Positions 1 through 11,335 of a stretch of DNA of 64,000 nt are shown here, piece by piece. Source of the DNA: Chinchilla lanigera (lineage: Eukaryota > Chordata > Mammalia > Rodentia > Chinchillidae); contig NW_004955472.1 of assembly GCF_000276665.1 (NCBI RefSeq), positions 3,545,653-3,609,652 on the forward strand. Direction: 5' to 3'. Every line of letters begins with the position of its first letter. Positions within the stretch are counted from its first letter, which is position 1. A program made the translations under genes and the position numbers. Under the pieces are notes generated by a model, which saw only the letters and a list, made by a program, of their open reading frames with translations, was not told the origin of the DNA and did no database searches.

Positions 1-700
1 GGTCAAAGTGCCAGGACAGTCCCTCTCAGGCTTGTTCTGAAATAAACCTGACCATTGAGCTTGTACCTTTGTTTCTTTTCCTTCTTTTTCCAACACCTCT
101 GTGTTTTTCTTTTTCTTCCATATGAAGTAAATCCTTGACTAATGAACAGTTGAACTGCAAACTTTCACAGGTGTCCTATGTAAGATCAACGGGTGTACAT
201 TACAAGACTCACTTTGTTGGGTTAGGAATGAATCTGGCTTACGAAAGTTCTCCCAGAATGGAACTCATTCGTATGTGAGGACTTACTGTATCCTGGTCTA
301 CACTCAAACACAGTGGAATTGGAACTATACACTATGAATGGACAAGAGCCCTGCAGAAATACCTCTTTCTTTTTCACTGAAGTGGGAATGGAAACCCTTC
401 CTCAAACATTATGGAAACCCTCAGTTTTTTGAGTTTGTTTCTCATTCCAGGTTCCGGTTATGTCTCAGTTTCAAAGGTGCATGGCAGCTGGATAGTCATG
501 GGTGCCCAAAACAGGAGATTCTTAAAGCTTTGAGGGTGAGAAATAATTTTCTCTGGCACAGGGACTGTGATCTGAGGTGAGGTGGGAGCGAGATCCCTTT
601 TAAAATTGAGGTATAACGCCATATTCTTTATAATTAATATGTTGGGGTGGATTTTTCTGTTAAATTTTTAATTAAAAATATTAGCAAAGTGCATTCAGTG
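1..700. other. unassigned AT-rich DNA
   Basis: I recognise no gene or well-defined repeat here. An 80-codon frame at 338-580 has no recognisable domain and is most likely chance. The segment at about 190-300, ending near 'GAGGACTTACTGTA', faintly resembles the end of an old DNA transposon, but I could not confirm terminal repeats. Confidence 0.4.
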
Positions 701-714
701 GCATTTTAGAAAAT

Positions 715-2435
715 ATGATTGAGTGGGACTTACCCAGAAATACAAGGATGGTTTAACATACACGATAAATAAGATGCACTATTAACAGAAGGCATGATAA
801 AAATGATCTCAGTAGAGGCAGAGAATCCCATGGCAAAATTCAACAAGCTTTCATGATGAAACTCTCAACATTAAATATAGAATAATCCTAAGTCAAATAC
901 AATACAGTCCTTATCAGACTCAGTGGTAAAAAGGTGAAAGCTGTTTCTCTCAGATAAAGAATAAGACAAGGTTGCCCACTCTCATTTCTTCTCTAGAACA
1001 CAGTAATGGAAGTCCTCACCAGAGAAATCACACTACAGAAGCAAACAAAAGGGTCCTTTCAGGAATGGAAGAAGAGAAACTGTGTTTGTGTAAGATGTGA
1101 TTTTATACACAGGAAGTCCTAACAACTCCATGGAAAAATGATTGGAACTGACAAATTTAGTAAAGTTTCAGCATCAGAAATCAAACATATGGAAAACCTA
1201 GTAGCATTTGTAGATAGTAATAATTATCTCAGAAAGTAATTAATAATGTAATCCCATTTACAATAATGTCAAAAATAAAAAAGGTGTAAATTTAACCAAG
1301 GGGGCAAAAGACCAGTACACTAAAATATTTAAATATTGATGAAAAGAAATAGAAAAAAAGAAACAAATGGAAAGGAAACTCATCTTCATGGGTTTTGGGA
1401 ATTAATATTACCAAAATGTCCATAGCACTGAGTGTAGTTTAAAGATTCATTGCAAAACCTATCAAAATTTCAAGGAGAAAAGTAATCCTAAAATATTTAT
1501 GAAAGATAAAGGACCCTGATTATACTCCCCAATTTCTAAATATACTGCAAAACTTTAGTAATCAAAACATCATGACAGTGGCATAAAAACCATAAAAAAG
1601 GAACAGGATAGAGAACACAGAGATAAACCCACTCTATGGCCAATTTGCTTTTTAAAATGTTGTCAAGAGCACACAATGGGGAAATAGCATTTCTTCAAAA
1701 ACTGGTCCATGCAGAAGAATGAGACTAAAGCTTACCTCAAACCATATGAAAACATCAATACGTATTAAAGACTTAAATATAAGATTTGAAGCCATAAAAT
1801 GACTAGGAGAAAATATAGGAAAAATGCTTGTCAACATTGTAATTGTATATTAATGGGAGCATGATTTACAATAACCAAGACAGAATCAACTTGTTTCATT
1901 CAGAATGAATAAAAAATGTGATACCTGCACACATACATACACACATGAATTTTGTAGTTTTAAAAATATAGAAGTTTTATCATTTGCAATGATACTGATG
2001 AATGCTAAATCAAATAAGTTAGACACAGGAACATCAACACTGCATTATTAATTTATTTTGGGAATCTAAAAAATTCAAATTCATAGTAGTAGATAGTAGT
2101 GGAAGTATGGGACTTGGAATGTGGAGGAAATCCAAATACGTAGGTCAAAGAAACAAAGTTTCCATTAAGATTGATGGATAAATTCTAGAGAATTTAATGT
2201 ACAGCATGGTGATGATACCTAATGATGTTTTGTCACGTATTTTAAATTTAATGAAGGAGTTGATCTTAAATTTTCTCACCAAACAAAATCAAAGGAAACT
2301 ATGTGATGTTATGGATATATTAATTGGCTTCATTGCAGCAATCATTTCACAATGTATACGTATACCAAAATATCATGGCATACACTGTAAATGTGTGCAA
2401 TTTTTATTAATTATACCTCAATGATCCTGGGAGAT
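715..2435 (+). mobile_element. old L1 (L1M/L1MA-like) ORF2 remnant plus 3' end
   Basis: Plus-strand LINE-1 remnant. In order it shows sequence related to the L1 reverse-transcriptase region (about 735-880, 'ATACAAGGATGGTTTAACATA'-type motif), the ORF2 C-terminal half (1160-1620, with many stops), and the 3' UTR ('TGATGGATATATTAATTGGC'-like, about 2310-2345). It finishes near 2425 in 'TTAATTATACCTCAATGA', the typical end of L1MA-type elements. All reading frames are broken by stops and frameshifts, so it is dead and ancient. The subfamily is from memory; the L1 assignment itself is firm. Confidence 0.85.
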
Positions 2436-2599
2436 AAAAACCAGCAGACAATGTTTTTATTAGTCTTTCAGCCATCAGGTATATTTTAAGAGGAAAAATA
2501 TATTCACTAGTTTACTTGCTCTTCTTTTATTTCTTAAGTTCAAAATTTCCTTCTGATATAATTTCCCTCATACATAAACAACTTTCTCTTCTATTTATT

Positions 2600-2925
2600 T
2601 TAGAACAACTGTGCTGGTGGTGATGAAGTATCTTAGTTTTCTTCACCTGAGAATGCCTTTATTTCACTTTTATTCTTAGGGGTTAGTTTTGTTCCATGTA
2701 GAATTCTGAGTTGACAATTCTTTCTCTTTAAGCTTTTTAAAAAATATTGTCCTACTACTTAAATAGTGTCCTCCCTAATGTCTGGTTAGTCCATTGCCAG
2801 TCATGTTATTCCCATGCCTTCAGTGTTCGCTTTTCTCTGGTTTCTTTCATGAGCTTTATTTGGTGAATGGGTTGCATTTTGTTTACAGTAATTTGATTAT
2901 GATATATATTGACATAGTTTTTATG
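2600..2925 (-). mobile_element. L1M fragment, minus strand (5' region-like)
   Basis: The plus strand reads like the reverse complement of the L1M 5' region: 'GGTGATGAAGTATCTTAG', then a 'TAGAATTCTGAGTTGACA' block, then 'GTAATTTGATTATGATATAT'. The order of these blocks matches old L1 copies lying in reverse. It is too degraded to define exact ends, and the two short frames over it are not meaningful. Confidence 0.55.
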
Positions 2926-2959
2926 TATTGTTTTCCCCTTATTAAAATTAATACACAAA

Positions 2960-3660
2960 ATTTATACACATTAATGGGGCAGTAGGTGATGTTTCAATAC
3001 ACGTATACACTGTATAATGTTCAAATGAGAGTAAACATACCTATGTCCTCAAGATGGGTATGGCAACACATTCCTGTAATCCCAGCAGTCAGGAGGCCAA
3101 GGCAGGAGGATTGCCATGAGTTTGAGGTCAGCCTGTGCTACATAGTGAGTTCAAGTCCAGCTTGAACTACATGGTGAGACCCTGCATCAAGAAAAAAAAA
3201 AAGCAACAACAGCAACTACAACAACAAACAATATCTTTGTCCTCAAACATTTTTTGTTTCTTTATGGTGAAAATATCTAAAATCTTTTCTTGTAGCTTTG
3301 TTTAGCTCTTGTGAATATACGTTACATTATTGTTATTAACAGCCATATGACTGGGTAATAGCACACCAGAACTTCCTGGTCCTATCTGTAGCTTAGCATC
3401 ACTGATCAAGCTCTCCCCAGCCCACCTTCCTCCTACCCTTCCCCCTTTCATCTTACTCTTCCTGAGCTCTGGCAAGCACCATCCTACTCTTAACTTCTAC
3501 GAAATTAGCTTTTTAGATTCCACATATGAGTGAGATCAGGCAGTATGTCTTTCTGTACCTAGCATATTTCACTTGAAATAATGATTACTAGTTCCATCCA
3601 TGTTGCTGGAAATGGTATGATTTGTCATTCCTTGTGGATTTTATGGGTGGTTCTATTTAT
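2960..3660 (-). mobile_element. L1M 3' end, minus strand, interrupted by a B1
   Basis: Reverse-complement L1 3' UTR. The 'ACACTGTATAATGTTCAAAT' block, the pyrimidine-rich 'CCACCTTCCTCCTACC' block, and 'CCACATATGAGTGAGATCA...CCATCCATGTTGCTGGAAATG' follow one another as in old L1M elements. A B1 at 3053-3202 splits the element, and sequence resumes on the other side after the target-site repeat. A second minus-strand L1 3' end with the same blocks lies at 62.9-63.7 kb. Confidence 0.75.
3053..3234 (+). mobile_element. B1 SINE (7SL-derived) with target-site duplication
   Basis: A 7SL-derived monomer reading 'CCTGTAATCCCAGCAGTCAG...GAGTTTGAGGTCAGCC'. It is followed by the B1-specific internal partial repeat (CTACATAGTGAGTTCAAG and CTACATGGTGAGACCCTG), then an A-rich (CAA)n-like tail. 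The flanks CTATGTCCTCAA (3041-3052) and CTTTGTCCTCAA (3235-3246) are an 11/12 target-site duplication, so both ends are well set. Confidence 0.9.
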
Positions 3661-4214
3661 TGTGTCTTCTTCTGGGTAGGCTAATTTATGCAGGATGTAA
3701 CACACATGACAAAGCAATGGGAGGAAATTAAAACACTTTATTTGGAACCAGAAGAGACATAGAACAGCATAAACAATCTGGGCAACAAAAGCACAGCAAG
3801 AAGCACCACAAGCCTGGACTTTAAATTATACTACAAAGCTGCTGTAATCAAAACAGCATGGCACTGATAAATAAAACACTTCTATGGAGGTTAGTTTTCT
3901 ATATTTACTTTGAATTGGGTCATTATTAATTTGAAATTGATGTAAAATGATAAATTTTAATGCTTTAGAGAATCATTAAAATACATTGAAACATAGTAAA
4001 AAAATAAGAGCATGAAAGGAGTACTTTTTAATAGGAATCTTCAAATAGTCAAGAAAATTCCAAAAAGAGAAATAGAATTTAAAACAGAGGAAAAGAAAGA
4101 TAACAAATAATAAAATTTTAGATGTGTTGAAACATATCAATCACATTAAATACAAGATATCTAACAACATCAGTAAAAAGTTAGATATTGTCAGAAATGA
4201 CGGAAAGTAAACCA
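3661..4214. other. AT-rich DNA with a short plus-strand L1 scrap
   Basis: About 3818-3885 ('GCTGTAATCAAAACAGCATG') matches a conserved stretch of L1 ORF2 in plus orientation. The remainder is A-rich and may be more L1, but I cannot place it. Confidence 0.45.
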
Positions 4215-4543
4215 TGAGCCAGCCACATGGTGCCCATGAGAAATTCACTGCAAGTTTGGAGCGTCAAGGTAGACTACAAGCTACAGTGCTCACGAGTCTG
4301 AGACGACCCTCACCAGGGTCCCCAGGTACGGCACTGGCATACACGGGTGAACAACCCGAACACGGGGAGGCAATTGAAGGAGAAGCCCATCAAACAAAAG
4401 TCCGTAACAGAGGGTGTAGGGTAAGGAGCAAGGCCAGACCTCCACCTGGCACCAGGTTTAGCCTGACAAACAGATATCCTGGGGGACTTCGGATGCCCCG
4501 CGGGGAGCAGATGAGCGCAGCCGTGGATGCCAGACTACAGGTG
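4215..4543. other. unassigned GC-richer block
   Basis: Composition shifts abruptly from A-rich to balanced or GC-rich, with scattered CpGs. A 120-codon plus frame (4214-4576) covers it and runs into the following L1 scrap. It has no recognisable domain and its last codons are L1-derived, so I do not call it a gene. It may be one unit with the CpG-rich block at 4710-5550, split by the L1 scrap. Confidence 0.4.
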
Positions 4544-4686
4544 GTAAAGTTTCAGCATCAGAAATCAAACACATAAAAAACCTAGTAGCATTTGTACATA
4601 GTAATAATTATCTCAAAAAGTAATTAACAATGTCATCCCATTTACAACAATGCCAAAAATAAAAAAGGTGTAGATTTAACCAAGGA
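4544..4686 (+). mobile_element. 143-bp L1 ORF2 scrap, near-copy of 1160-1302
   Basis: It aligns without gaps to 1160-1302 with about 11 mismatches by eye (about 92% identity). It has abrupt edges against unrelated GC-rich sequence on both sides. Both copies carry the same degenerate version of the L1 ORF2 motif, so they share a recent common source rather than two ancient independent insertions. Confidence 0.8.
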
Positions 4687-4699
4687 GTAAATGTGTAAA

Positions 4700-5550
4700 T
4701 GTAACCCTCCCCGTGCCGTGGGAGACAGAGCCAGAGCGGAAAGACGTTTATAGCAGAACAAGGAGGAAAGCCCAAGTCGGGCATTCAGAGCGCACCGACA
4801 GAGTTAGAATCAGCAAGCCCCGGTGACCCAGAGGCACAAAGGGCGAGAGCCTGACTCGGGACCTGGAAGCAGACCCTGAGCGATCCTCGAGACAGTGGAA
4901 CTCGAGGGGCTTGCAGTGTGGTAGGTGGTGGCCTTCCCTCGTCTCTCCCCGCCGCAGTGCTCCTGCGCTGTGCACGCCGGCCAGCTCCCTGCCATCGTCC
5001 CAAGCACCCCTGAAGCACACGCAGCGGGCATCCTTCAGCTGAGCCCTGCACGCTGGTGTTAGTGGACTGGAAAAGGCCCCTCTGAAGCAGAACAAATGGG
5101 CTGCAGGGTCACTGGGGCTGGAGAACATCATGCGGATCGTCACCCGCGGATGACATTTGCTGGCTTCCCCCAAGGAGCACTAACACGAGGTCAGACTGAA
5201 ATGAGGAGAAGTGCTCTGACCCACGGTTGAAGGGGACAAAGCACACGCCGTCAGACAGGGTGCAGTGGCAGTGACACTACCTTTTCCCTGCCCGCAAGGG
5301 GCCCTGAGGTCGCCAGTCTGAGAACGGCCGGGCTGCACTGCGCCCTAACTGCAAACGCAAGGCAGGAAGCTGAGAGCAGGGAGCTGTGCAGAGAAAGCAG
5401 CACCCGCGGCGGAGGCTTAACCAGGACCTGCGGCTGCCACCTGTCAGTGGGAGGAGCCGGGGCAAGCCACCGGGCCAGAGAGCCCCAGGGCTTCCGCGCC
5501 GCGTGCTCTCGCACGCGCTCTCTCTGCTGCTTTCTTGCTTGAGTTTTGGA
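4700..5550. promoter_or_regulatory. CpG-island-like segment
   Basis: This stretch has several dozen CpG dinucleotides (e.g. 'CCCCGCCGCAG', 'ACCCGCGGCGGAGG', 'TTCCGCGCCGCG') and is GC-rich, while the flanks are AT-rich and nearly CpG-free. The change is sharp near 5550. Overlapping frames of 60-141 codons on both strands are what GC-rich DNA gives by chance. It could be an orphan CpG island or promoter, or the GC-rich regulatory end of a retroelement. I recognise no exon, TATA box or known promoter family. Confidence 0.5.
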
Positions 5551-5589
5551 GTGGAAGGCCGTTGTACATAGATGTGTACATGGTTATAC

Positions 5590-6560
5590 TTCTGCATATA
5601 AATTTCTTACTGCTGCTTTTAAATCATTCCATGAAGGTAAGACACATATACCCATCTCAGAGACTGTTTCTCAGTCTTACCTAAGCTGTCTTGACAATCT
5701 GACATCTGCAAGCTCACCCTTTTCCCACCTTTGTTATTTTCCCCTTATACCTTCCGCTGTCTCTTGGCCCTTCCCCCTTGTACATATTTTAAAATTTTAT
5801 ATATATTTTCATCCCTTTCTATCAATTCCACTCTTTTTTACACAAATTATTAAGATTAATCTAAGTGCTGTGCTCTCTAAACATGTCACATGACGTGTCT
5901 CCTCACCAAGTGTTATGTTGTGGGATTTCTAAGCTTTGTTTTCTTTAGGTCACTAATTAGACTCAATCTCCTGTTAGGGTCTACTTACCATCCTCCTTCC
6001 CATTCTCCTCCCTCTCTTCCCTTCACACCTTCACAGTCTCCCCACCCTTCTCCTCTGCTTGTGTATAAAAACGATTCCACAAACTTAGCATTCCCTTTAT
6101 TTCTCTTTCGGAGTGTACATGAGGGCCATGCATTTATTAGCAGCTGTGTATGAGTGCTAACTATTCTTTTTATTTCTTGCATTGACCTGTCAGGGTCTCG
6201 TTTCCCAAAGGTTGTTGTTTACATCTTTGAACAGGGTTTCTGCTAATTTATGAACTGCATAGAGTATCCATAAAGACTGCCCTATTTTCTACCTAAAATC
6301 CCTCCCTTTTCTTTCCATCTGCCCCCACATATGTCCTTTTAAACTGCCTCTCCCTTCCCTCTTCTTTCTGGGTATAAAAATAATATCATCCCAAACTACT
6401 TTCTCTCTTTCAACAGCTTCCATTTCTTTTTGCTCTCCATTTTCTCATTTTTTTTTGTTTTATTTATTTTTAAACCTATTTTTTTTTCTTTCATTTTCCC
6501 CAATTACCCATCCTTTTCTCTCCCATTACTAATCCACCAAATTTCTGGGTTATCGAAGGA
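5590..6560 (-). repeat. pyrimidine-rich stretch, possibly minus-strand L1 3' UTR
   Basis: Two similar blocks, each a C/T-rich run followed by 'GTGTATAAAAA' or 'GGGTATAAAAATAA' (about 5985-6080 and 6300-6390), suggest a locally repeated unit. A polypurine tract on the minus strand would fit a rodent-type L1 3' UTR. The assignment is weak; composition and the repeated block are what is actually seen. Confidence 0.35.
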
Positions 6561-7108
6561 GTTGAAAACTCTTGAAAACTTGCTAAGCAAGCTCTAAATT
6601 ATATACCAAGAATTGACTGGTTCTTTTAATATTGGTTTTTCCAGTAGCAATTCAGCGCCAGCGACCAATGCTCATGCGCTGACTACGTGAAGTATGCATC
6701 TGTGTGCTGAGTGACACCTATAGCCAAGGACATCAAGGGAGAGACCCTCTCACAAAAGTGGTGTCTGTTATCCTGACAGAGATTTCTAGCTCAACTGATC
6801 TACAATATTTAGCATGAAAACAAGAATTATGAGGAAATATGTCAATAAGATGCCTCCAAAAATTAATAGCTTCCAAAGGCTGATCTCATGTGCACTGAAG
6901 TGGAGGGAGTTTCAGGCAAAGAGCCCAAAAACCAAACAGTTAACATGTTTAAAGAGAGAGAGAAGACACAAAAAGGTGTGAGGGAATCATCAAGATGTTC
7001 AATGAGCTTAAAAAGCATGCAAATACCAGATGATGGATTTCATTAATAAAATATAGACAATAGGATAAAGAAATAGAGATTATTTGCAGATGGGAAGCAG
7101 ATCAAGAG
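6561..7108. other. unassigned, possibly 5' part of the following L1
   Basis: A-rich plus-strand sequence with phrases such as 'ATGTTCAATGAGCTTAAAAA' that resemble L1 ORF1-proximal sequence. It directly precedes the recognisable L1 beginning near 7560. Confidence 0.35.
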
Positions 7109-7134
7109 GTGTGTGTGTGTGTGTGTGTGTGTGT
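7109..7134. repeat. (GT)13 microsatellite
   Basis: Thirteen uninterrupted GT units. Confidence 0.98.
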
Positions 7135-7431
7135 AGGGGACGTAAAAAGAATATGTGCCACGTACGTGTAGCAGCTACCCGTATTGGATGTATTCGTTAT
7201 TATCACAATCATGTACTAAGAAAAAGAGGCTGTCTATGGGCTTAACAAAAGAAACAGCTGATTAAATTTAACAGAATGATATATATGAATGGTGACTTTA
7301 GGGATGTATTAAAGGTTATGAAAAGAAAACAAATATAAATCCTGCCCAGGGGGACACAATTGAAAAGCATGCCAGTAGATATGACCATTAGATGAGAGAA
7401 TATCAGTACATAAGTGCAAAAATGTAGGAGT

Positions 7432-7547
7432 GGGGCTGGGGATTTAGCTCAGTGGCACAGAGCCTGCCTGACAAGTGCAAGATCGTGAGTTCAATTCCCG
7501 GTACCAGAAAAAAACCTAAGAAAACTAAAAAAAATTTTTAAAAAGCA
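7432..7547 (+). mobile_element. ID-like tRNA-derived SINE
   Basis: Head GGGGCTGGGGATTTAGCTC, then 'CCTGCCTGACAAGTGC', a B-box-like GAGTTCAATTCCC, and an A-rich tail. A perfect 15-bp target-site duplication CAAAAATGTAGGAGT flanks it (7417-7431 and 7548-7562). Several substitutions from the youngest copies in the window make it an older member. Confidence 0.95.
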
Positions 7548-7562
7548 CAAAAATGTAGGAGT

Positions 7563-10485
7563 ACAATGCAGTGCAAGTAATGCAGTAGATTGCTCACTTT
7601 GTGATACTTCTAAAATCAACAGCAAATCATGAAAGTTTGATCCAGGATCTCCTAGATGACTCCCCAGAACAAACCTAGGAATTATGGGTGAGAAGAAAGG
7701 GCAGAAAAAGGAAACTAAAAGTGTAAAAATGTAGTCACCAAAATCACTGCCGAAAACTTTCCAAATATAGAGATTGAAATGGATAACCAGGTAAACGAGA
7801 CACTGAGAACACCAAATACACATGACCAGAGAAGAGCCTGTCTAAGGCATGTCATAGTCACAGTCGCAGAAATTCAGAACAGAGAGAGCATATAAAAAAT
7901 GATTAGGGAAAAATGTCCAGTAGTCAATAAAAGAAAGCCTGTCTGAAAAACAGCAGATTTTTTAAACGCAAAACTTAAAGGCTGGGAAATCTTGGAGTGA
8001 AGTTTACAAGCCTTAAAAAAGTTTGCCAACAGATTATTATAGTTTTCAAAGTTATACTTATGAATTGACAGACAGGCAAAACTTTCCATGACAAAAAGAA
8101 TGTAAAGAAATTTATCACCATGAGAACAACATTTCAGAAAATACTGGAAGAAATTATAAACAGAGCCAGCAAGATCAAAATCACCATGAGCCTCGAGGAA
8201 AAAATACATCAAACTGGGAGAATAGTTAAACAAAAGGAAAATGGAAAAGAATTGGCAGTGAAAAAAATATTACATATAATGACAGAAAACAGCAAATACT
8301 TTTCAGTAAGAATACTCAGTGTAAATGCTCTTAAGCCCCTGATCGAAAAACATAGACTGGCAGACTGAGTCAAAAAATAAAGCCCAACTATTTATAGCCT
8401 ACAAAAGACACATCTCATCCATGAAGAAATACACAGACTAAGCTCCCTGCAGCCAGATCACAAAAACAAACGAGAGTAGCTATCCTCATTTCAGAAACAG
8501 TGGGCTTCAAGCCACAACTGATTAGAGGAGGTAAGGATGATCATATATACTGGCAAGGGAAACAATTAAAAAGGAAGAAGTAACAACTGTAAATATGTAT
8601 ACTGAATATTGGCATGCTTATTGACATAAAACCCAAACTCCCTCACATAGAAGAATGGAAAAATACCAAAATAATCATAGTGGGGAATTTCAATCCCTCA
8701 GTCTCCCAAATAGACAGGTAAACCAAAATTCAATAAAGAAATATCAGAGAAGAATGAACTACTGTAAGAATGGACTTATCAGAGATCTACATGGTGTTTG
8801 ATCTAACAGCACCAGAAAACATTTTTCTCAGCATCCTATGGAACTGTCTTCAAAATATGTCATATGTTCGATCATAAAGTGTGTTTTTATACACACAAAA
8901 ATTGAAATAATCTCCTGCATCTTATCATATCACAGTGAAATGAAACTAGCAATCAACATCAAAAGAAATCACAGGAACCGTCACACATGTAGATTGCATA
9001 CTATGCTTTTGAATAATCGGTGCAGGAAGAAATCAGGGCAGAATTTAAAATTTTTTAGACTCAGTGACAATGCCAATATAAAAGACTAAAACCCGTGGAC
9101 CATAATGAAAGTAATTTTAGGAGAGAATTTATAGCTGTGAATGCCTACATTAGATAAACAAATGAATAGCCCCAAATAAACAACCCATGAAACATTTCAA
9201 TGTCCTAGATACATACACAAGACAAATCCAAATGCAAAACCCATGGAAAGAATAAAACGATAAAATTAGGATGGAAATCTATGAAACTGAGACCCCCCAA
9301 AAGAAATCAATGCAAAGGATCAATGAATCAGGGTTGGTTCTTTAGAAGAATAATTATGATTGACAAACCCTTAGCCAAACTTATCAAAAGAAGGAAAATA
9401 ATCCACATAATGCAATTAGAAATAAAAAGACAAAATAAAATAGACGCCCCTAAAATCTAGAGGAGTAAGAAACTATTTCATAAATTTATATTCCAACAAT
9501 TGTAGACTCTAGAATGCATGGATAAATTGCCATACACAGATGATAAATTGCCATACACGTATGAAATTGTCACACACCAATATTGAACCAAAAAGATATA
9601 AAAGCTTTGGTTAGACCAATAACAGGCAGTGAAATTGAAATAGCAATGAAAATTATACCAACTAAAACAAGCCCAGGACCAACGAGTTCATTGCTTAATT
9701 TTACCAGAACTCCACAGAAGAACTAATGTTAACATACTGCTAACTTTTTCATGAAAATTAAAGGGAAGAAACACTACCAAACTCATTCCTCAAAGGCAGC
9801 ATTACCTGGTAACAAAACCTGATAAGGACTCAACAGTATAGGAAAAGTACAGACCAAAACCCTTAACGAATATACTTGCAAAAAATCATAAACAATTTAC
9901 TTGCAAACAGAATGCAGCAAATCTTACAAAGATCATGCATGATGACAGCTGGTTTCATCCCAGAGTTACAGAGTGATTCACATCTGTAAATCCATAAATG
10001 TCATACATCACATAAATAGATATAAGGATGAAAATCACATGAGCATCTCAACAGATGCAGAAAAGGGCTTTGACAAAAGCCAACATCCATTTATGATAAA
10101 ACTCTAATGAATATAAGTATAAAAGGAATTTACTTCAAATTGCTGAAAAGCCATTATGAAAATCCCATAGCCAACATCACATTAAATGGTTAAAAACTGA
10201 AAGCTTTCCCTCCAAAATCAGAAATAAGATAAGGGAGCCAACTTTCTCCCTTCCTGTTCAACATTGTACCTAAACCTTTAGCCAGAATAATCAGGGAGGA
10301 GAAAGAAACAAAGGGGATATGAGTGGAAAGGAGGAAGTGAAATTGCCGTTTTGTGGATGATACGATGTTTTACATATACCCCGCCAAACCCCAGCAGAAG
10401 ACTCCTAGAGCTAATAAACAAATGCAGCAAAGTGACAGGATAGAAAACGAACACACGAAAATGAATAGTGACTAATCTTACTTCA
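7563..10485 (+). mobile_element. long plus-strand L1M: ORF1-like, endonuclease and reverse-transcriptase regions
   Basis: A largely continuous but dead LINE-1. About 7620-8330 resembles the old-L1/HAL1 ORF1 region, with a short open stretch at 8120-8368. About 8340-8960 corresponds to the ORF2 endonuclease (the 'AGACACATCTCATCC' and 'TTTTTCTCAGCATCC...CGATCATAAAGTG' blocks). About 9300-10480 covers the reverse transcriptase, including 'GATGCAGAAAAGGGCTTTGA' at about 10056 and the catalytic box reading F-V-D-D at 10350-10361, where L1 normally has F-A-D-D. Stops and frameshifts occur throughout. It breaks off just beyond the palm region, so the ORF2 C-terminus and 3' UTR are missing. Confidence 0.88.
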
Positions 10486-10559
10486 TCCCGCCTAGCACTT
10501 ACTGAAGGAGGCCTGGAGCCCTCTTTCATGTCTTCGGGAGATGTGATAAAAAATACAGT

Positions 10560-10935
10560 GAGTGCTGCTGCTGAGTGCCATCCGAGGAAGTGCAGGCCCG
10601 TAAGAATTTTGTGGTGTATCTTAATCCACCCCATTCACCAGGTCTGACACCGTGCAACTTCTGGCTGTTCCTCAAACTCAAAATGACCCTTAATAGAATG
10701 GCTTTGAACAGATTCAGAGCACGAACAGAATGGATTTGAATAGACTCAGGTCCCAGAGGCAGCCATGACAGAACACCTAAAGACACACGAGAGGACTGCC
10801 AAGGAAGTAGCAAAAACAGCGGGATAAGGTGCGTTCGAGCTGCAAGAAAGTGTTCTGAGGAGGGCTAACAGCCGTGTGTTTTCTCCTGTAATATTTTTGT
10901 TAAGAAATTTAAGTATCCACTATATTTCACAATCC
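10560..10935 (+). mobile_element. mariner-like transposase C-terminal fragment
   Basis: Translating the plus strand near 10630-10680 gives P-P-H-S-P-G-L-T-P-C-N-F-W-L-F, the mariner DD34D signature whose intact form is PPYSPDLAPxDxxLF. The last catalytic Asp is Asn here (codon 10656-10658), so the catalytic triad is broken. Downstream 'AAACTCAAAATGACCCTTAA' and 'GGGATAAGGTGCGTTCGA' fit the rest of the C-terminus, with stops and frameshifts. Upstream domains, the first two Asp residues and the 5' terminal repeat are absent or unrecognisable. It lies between two L1 fragments. Confidence 0.75.
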
Positions 10936-10939
10936 ACCT

Positions 10940-11335
10940 CATACTAGGAAATAAAGTCTCACATCAATAATGTAAGCTTCCATCTAAAGAAACTAGAAAA
11001 AAAAAAAGAAGAGCAAAATAAACTCAAAGCAAGCTGAAGGAAGGAAGCAATGAAATAAGAGATCAGTGAAACTGAACACAGGAAAAAAGAATGAATATGA
11101 GAACTCCTCCATTGGAAAGAACACTTACATGGACACCTATCTGGTACTCCGATGGGGAGGAGACGTAACTTACCCATGAGAAAGTGACACAGAAGGCAAC
11201 ACTCCATACAGCACAGACATTAAAAGATAACGTGGGGCTACTGCAAACAGCTGTGTGCACATAAATTGAACAACACAGATTAAAAACAAGTCCCTTTAAA
11301 ACTATCATCTACCAAAATTCTCCAAGGTAAAATAA
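10940..11335 (+). mobile_element. L1 ORF2 fragment
   Basis: 'AAGAGCAAAATAAACTCAAA' and 'GAAGGAAGGAAGCAATGAAA' match a conserved L1 ORF2 stretch between endonuclease and reverse transcriptase, followed by a diverged continuation. This part of ORF2 lies upstream of where the preceding L1 ends, so it belongs to a different insertion. Confidence 0.7.

Noticed and set aside
4748..5597. Overlapping minus-strand and plus-strand frames (73-141 codons) in the CpG-rich block
   Set aside because: Several frames overlap on both strands with no recognisable domain. GC-rich DNA has few stop codons, so these are expected by chance.
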